Positions 61,504 through 64,000 of a stretch of DNA of 64,000 nucleotides are shown here, piece after piece. Source of the DNA: Clostridia bacterium (GTDB lineage: Bacteria; Bacillota; Clostridia; Acetivibrionales; DSM-2933); assembly GCA_026416815.1 (NCBI GenBank), contig JAOAEJ010000064.1, positions 1 to 64,000 of the forward strand. The letters are read 5' to 3'. The position numbers and the translations under genes are program-made. A model generated the notes under the pieces. It worked only from the letters and a program-made list of their open reading frames with translations. It had not been told where the DNA came from and ran no database searches. Position 1 is the first letter of the stretch, and every line of letters starts with the position of its first letter.

Positions 61504-62505
61504 ATGAAAAAAAGTTTCCGTTTAATTTCTGCTCTATGTATTTTAATTTCATTAGCTATGGTAGCTACAGGCTGTAAGTCATCTGAAAAACCAGATATAT
61601 CAAAAAATCCTAACACGCAACAATCTGATATAAAGAAATCAGAAGGTGATACACCAAAGACTACTGATGAATCGCCTGCTAAAGTGCAGGAAGGTTTTCA
61701 ATATAAAGTTAAGACTGATGGGACAAGCATATTGAAGATTAATACCGGCAAAACTGAGTGGTTAAGGGTATACAAAGACTGGGTTTACTATACTGATGTT
61801 AATGATGGAGGTAAGCTTTATAAAATAAAATCAGATGGAAGTAGTAGGATAAAGCTTAATGAAGTTAAAAATGAATGGTTGAACATAGTAGGCGACTGGG
61901 TCTACTACACAAATGTTAGTGATGGAGGAAAACTCTATAAAACTAAGGTAGATGGAAGCGCCCATTTGAAAATTGGAGAATATGCCTGTGAATGGCTAAA
62001 CATAGTAGGTGATTGGGCTTACTTTGCAAACCCTAATGATGGAGGAAAACTCTATAAGGCAAAGTTAGATGGATCGGGAATTATAAAGCTGAATGATGTT
62101 AAAAGTGAATGGATTAAGGTAGTCGGTGATTCAATCTATTATGCTAATATAAATGATGGCGGAAAGATTTACAAGATAGGAACTGACGGAAATAAAATAC
62201 TAAAGATTAACGAAGCTAAAAGTGCATGGTTAAATATAGCTGGTGAGTGGGCTTATTTCTCCAACGCCGATGATGGCGGAAAACTATATAAAGTAAAATT
62301 AGACGGCACTGTTTTATTAAAAATTAGTGATGTTAATTTAGAATGGGGTAATATTTTAGGCGAGTGGATTTACTTTGTAAATGCTAATGATGGAGGCAAA
62401 ATTTACAAAGTTAAACTGGATGGCTCTAGCTTGATAAAGTTAAATGACGTCAAATCAGAGTGGGTATATCCATCAGCTGATTGGGTTTTTTATACCGCTA
62501 ATTAG
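61504..62505 (+). CDS. DUF5050-like lipoprotein with six 39-residue repeats
   Basis: A 333-residue lipoprotein. A signal peptide ends with a lipobox-like VATGC (Cys about 24), then comes a Ser/Thr/Pro linker (about 25-62). From about residue 86 six tandem units of 39 residues follow, each with WLNIVGDWVYYTN-NDGGKLYK and KLDGSxxIKLNDVKSEW patterns, plus partial units at both ends. These beta units resemble DUF5050 and likely form a beta-propeller or prism facing outward. ATG 61504 follows AAAAGGAG. It probably contacts the surface polymer or envelope, but no function is established. Confidence 0.78.
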   Translation: MKKSFRLISALCILISLAMVATGCKSSEKPDISKNPNTQQSDIKKSEGDTPKTTDESPAKVQEGFQYKVKTDGTSILKINTGKTEWLRVYKDWVYYTDVNDGGKLYKIKSDGSSRIKLNEVKNEWLNIVGDWVYYTNVSDGGKLYKTKVDGSAHLKIGEYACEWLNIVGDWAYFANPNDGGKLYKAKLDGSGIIKLNDVKSEWIKVVGDSIYYANINDGGKIYKIGTDGNKILKINEAKSAWLNIAGEWAYFSNADDGGKLYKVKLDGTVLLKISDVNLEWGNILGEWIYFVNANDGGKIYKVKLDGSSLIKLNDVKSEWVYPSADWVFYTAN

Positions 62506-62859
62506 AGTATAAGCATATTAGGAGCCTGACAGTATCGGAAACATTCCTCAATTAAATAACAGAGATAAATCACTTGCATAGCTTATTATTTTAGTTACTG
62601 TTTTAAGCTGTTTATTCAATAACTCCCTAGGCAGTGCATATAGGAAAAATGTACTGCCCTAAGGGAAACAATGTTATTTAAGTATTAAGTATTTTAATAG
62701 AATAATTATTAGAAGATTGCAGTGTTTTGGTTAGCGACTAAGTAGTTATTAGTAAGCCTATTTGTGCATAGTTGACTTCAAATTAAAATGTTGAAAATGT
62801 ATTAAGAGTAGAATGATTAAATTGTTGTGGTATACCAAATTATGAAGGAGCTACTAACT
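62506..62859. other. Intergenic region with a hairpin
   Basis: AGGCAGTGCAT/ATGTACTGCCT (about 62631-62661, one mismatch) forms a stem that may end the polysaccharide operon. No gene is seen. Confidence 0.4.
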
Positions 62860-63927
62860 GTGGAAAAGATAAAGAAGTGGGTTTACTTATTATGTATAGC
62901 AGCTATAGCTATTATAGTTCTATGTGCTTTTTCAAATAAGTTACTTTATAGCAATGCTATTAGATTTTCAGAAGATGCTCAGCACTGGATTATCAAATAT
63001 GATGTTACGGGAGGAGAAGCAGAATACTGGATTAATAAAGTGCCTAAAAAAGCTGAAGATGGTAAAACCATTCAAATACTGCCTATGGTTAAGTATAAAG
63101 GGGTACCAGTTACAACTCTACCATATGTTCAAGGGGCAGCTGGATTAGTATCACCATCAGTTGGTATATTAGGATTTGATTGGGTTGGGGAGATTGAGCA
63201 AAAAGATTCCAGAAAAATAGTTATCAAATACTCAAATAAACTAAAAGACTCTTCTATAAAATTGGAATTTTCAAACGAAATACCTTTAGTAAAGATTATC
63301 ACAAATCTATTAATCAAAAAAGATAGCAAGATTTATGTAAATTATGTATTATGGCAGGCTATAGGCGGAAAGTTTAACTTGAAAAATAGAGTCATTGCTC
63401 CTAAAGGAGAGAATGAATATTATGTAATAAATGGACAGGCTGAAGGGATACACTACTTTCCATCAAATGAGTACTGGATATTGCGAATGGGTGCAGAAGG
63501 CACTCAACATGAAAATGTAACTGTTGGGTTTGTTACAAAAGATAGTAGGTATCAAATGAAGCTAGATGATAATATCCATAAACCGCTCACGTGGGGACCT
63601 TGGGCTATGGGACAGGACTTGTATCTGAATACAAAGAGTGGGTTTGGGGCATATTTGGATGCGAAAAACAGGGCATTTGATGAAGTTCCGTTTGGACTAG
63701 ATAAAATTACTGACAATATTTACTGTGTCTATCAGGAAGATGAAGCAGGACTGAATTATTCATGGATGGACTATGCTTCCCAAATAGAAGAATTGAAGCA
63801 AGGAGAGGTATTTCACAATGAAGTATATTTATGGGTAGGAGAAGATAATTGGAAAGGTGATTACGGTTTAAATAACGATAAGGAATACAGATTTATGATT
63901 GACAAATATCAGGATAAGCTAAAATAA
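62860..63927 (+). CDS. Membrane-anchored extracellular protein of unknown function
   Basis: A 355-residue protein not recognised. A membrane helix (about 6-26, VYLLCIAAIAIIVLCAF) is followed by an extracellular region rich in beta structure and aromatic residues (EYWINKVPKK, ILGFDWVGEIE, NEYYVINGQAEGIHYFPSNEYWILRMG, LTWGPWAMGQDLYLN). The Trp/Tyr/Asn/Gly content resembles sugar-binding or mutarotase-like beta-sandwich domains, but no signature motif is seen. GTG 62860 is chosen (AAGGAG 9 bases upstream) over a frame open from 62827. Its position beside the polysaccharide operon suggests a surface-glycan role. Confidence 0.6.
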   Translation: MEKIKKWVYLLCIAAIAIIVLCAFSNKLLYSNAIRFSEDAQHWIIKYDVTGGEAEYWINKVPKKAEDGKTIQILPMVKYKGVPVTTLPYVQGAAGLVSPSVGILGFDWVGEIEQKDSRKIVIKYSNKLKDSSIKLEFSNEIPLVKIITNLLIKKDSKIYVNYVLWQAIGGKFNLKNRVIAPKGENEYYVINGQAEGIHYFPSNEYWILRMGAEGTQHENVTVGFVTKDSRYQMKLDDNIHKPLTWGPWAMGQDLYLNTKSGFGAYLDAKNRAFDEVPFGLDKITDNIYCVYQEDEAGLNYSWMDYASQIEELKQGEVFHNEVYLWVGEDNWKGDYGLNNDKEYRFMIDKYQDKLK

Positions 63928-63962
63928 TATAGGAGTTCAAACTGATTGGAGAGTATTTCTAT

Positions 63963-64000
63963 ATGCCTAAACTAAAAATCTGGGGTTCTATAGGTGCAGT
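63963..64000 (+). CDS. Start of a possible next gene (partial)
   Basis: ATG with GGAGAG ten bases upstream opens a frame (MPKLKIWGSIGA) running off the right edge. It is too short to identify. Confidence 0.35.
   Translation, partial: MPKLKIWGSIGA

Noticed and set aside
61759..62461. Tandem 117-bp repeats considered as a CRISPR-like array
   Set aside because: They encode in-frame protein repeats without spacers and no cas gene is near.

Overview
The window looks like a chromosomal segment of a spore-forming, low-GC Gram-positive anaerobe of class Clostridia, possibly the cellulolytic or S-layer-bearing lineages; genus is not resolvable from sequence alone. The evidence is a trimeric [FeFe] hydrogenase, spore genes (cwlJ, gerQ, an alpha/beta SASP), an SLH-domain S-layer protein, a clostridial nadABC set, frequent TTG/GTG starts behind strong Shine-Dalgarno sites, and AT-rich intergenic DNA.

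Layout. 1-5 kb: end of an unknown gene, a PilZ protein, and hydC-hydB-hydA. 5.3-8.1 kb: a BlaI-type repressor and a BlaR1-like M56 protease fused to a complete class B PBP transpeptidase domain, behind a promoter with two BlaI-type operators. 8.3-11.4 kb: a PadR regulator with a DUF2812 protein, a methyltransferase and a tandem-receiver protein. 11.6-20 kb: two tandem secreted alkaline phosphatases, galU, a small membrane protein and a large secreted phosphodiester glycosidase-like protein.

20.4-32.7 kb is the most unusual part: a metal (probably copper/silver) island. It holds an FtrD-like DUF2318 protein, an HMA/DsbD-like/double-cupredoxin fusion, a CopA ATPase, a frameshifted copZ, two paralogous tiny single-TM proteins, several Met/His-rich membrane proteins, a cytochrome b561-like protein, a multicopper oxidase and a DUF2933-like protein. 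Six copies of one 33-bp promoter architecture (a direct repeat with 11-bp period, placed at a constant 15 bp from the -10) precede its transcription units. This predicts one activator, probably an OmpR-type response regulator, encoded outside the window.

32.8-34.75 kb is a group IIC intron inserted just after a terminator. Then come an orphan agrB, nadA-nadB-nadC, a membrane-anchored lipase, a CBS protein, a spore cluster (gerQ and cwlJ on the minus strand, a SASP gene on the plus strand) and a highly expressed S-layer gene. From 47.1 kb to the right edge is an exopolysaccharide locus: a winged-helix regulator, two Wzy/ligase-like membrane proteins, the four enzymes making UDP-2,3-diacetamido-glucuronic acid, a flippase, a glucuronyl C5-epimerase-like protein, an AsnB-type amidotransferase, a DUF5050-like repeat lipoprotein and an unrecognised membrane-anchored protein. 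No glycosyltransferase is visible, so the cluster must continue beyond the edge.

A family of about 100-bp hairpin-forming repeats (four copies, at 5.1, 10.3, 29.4 and 40.9 kb) is scattered through the window. One copy supplies the stop codon of a metal-island gene.
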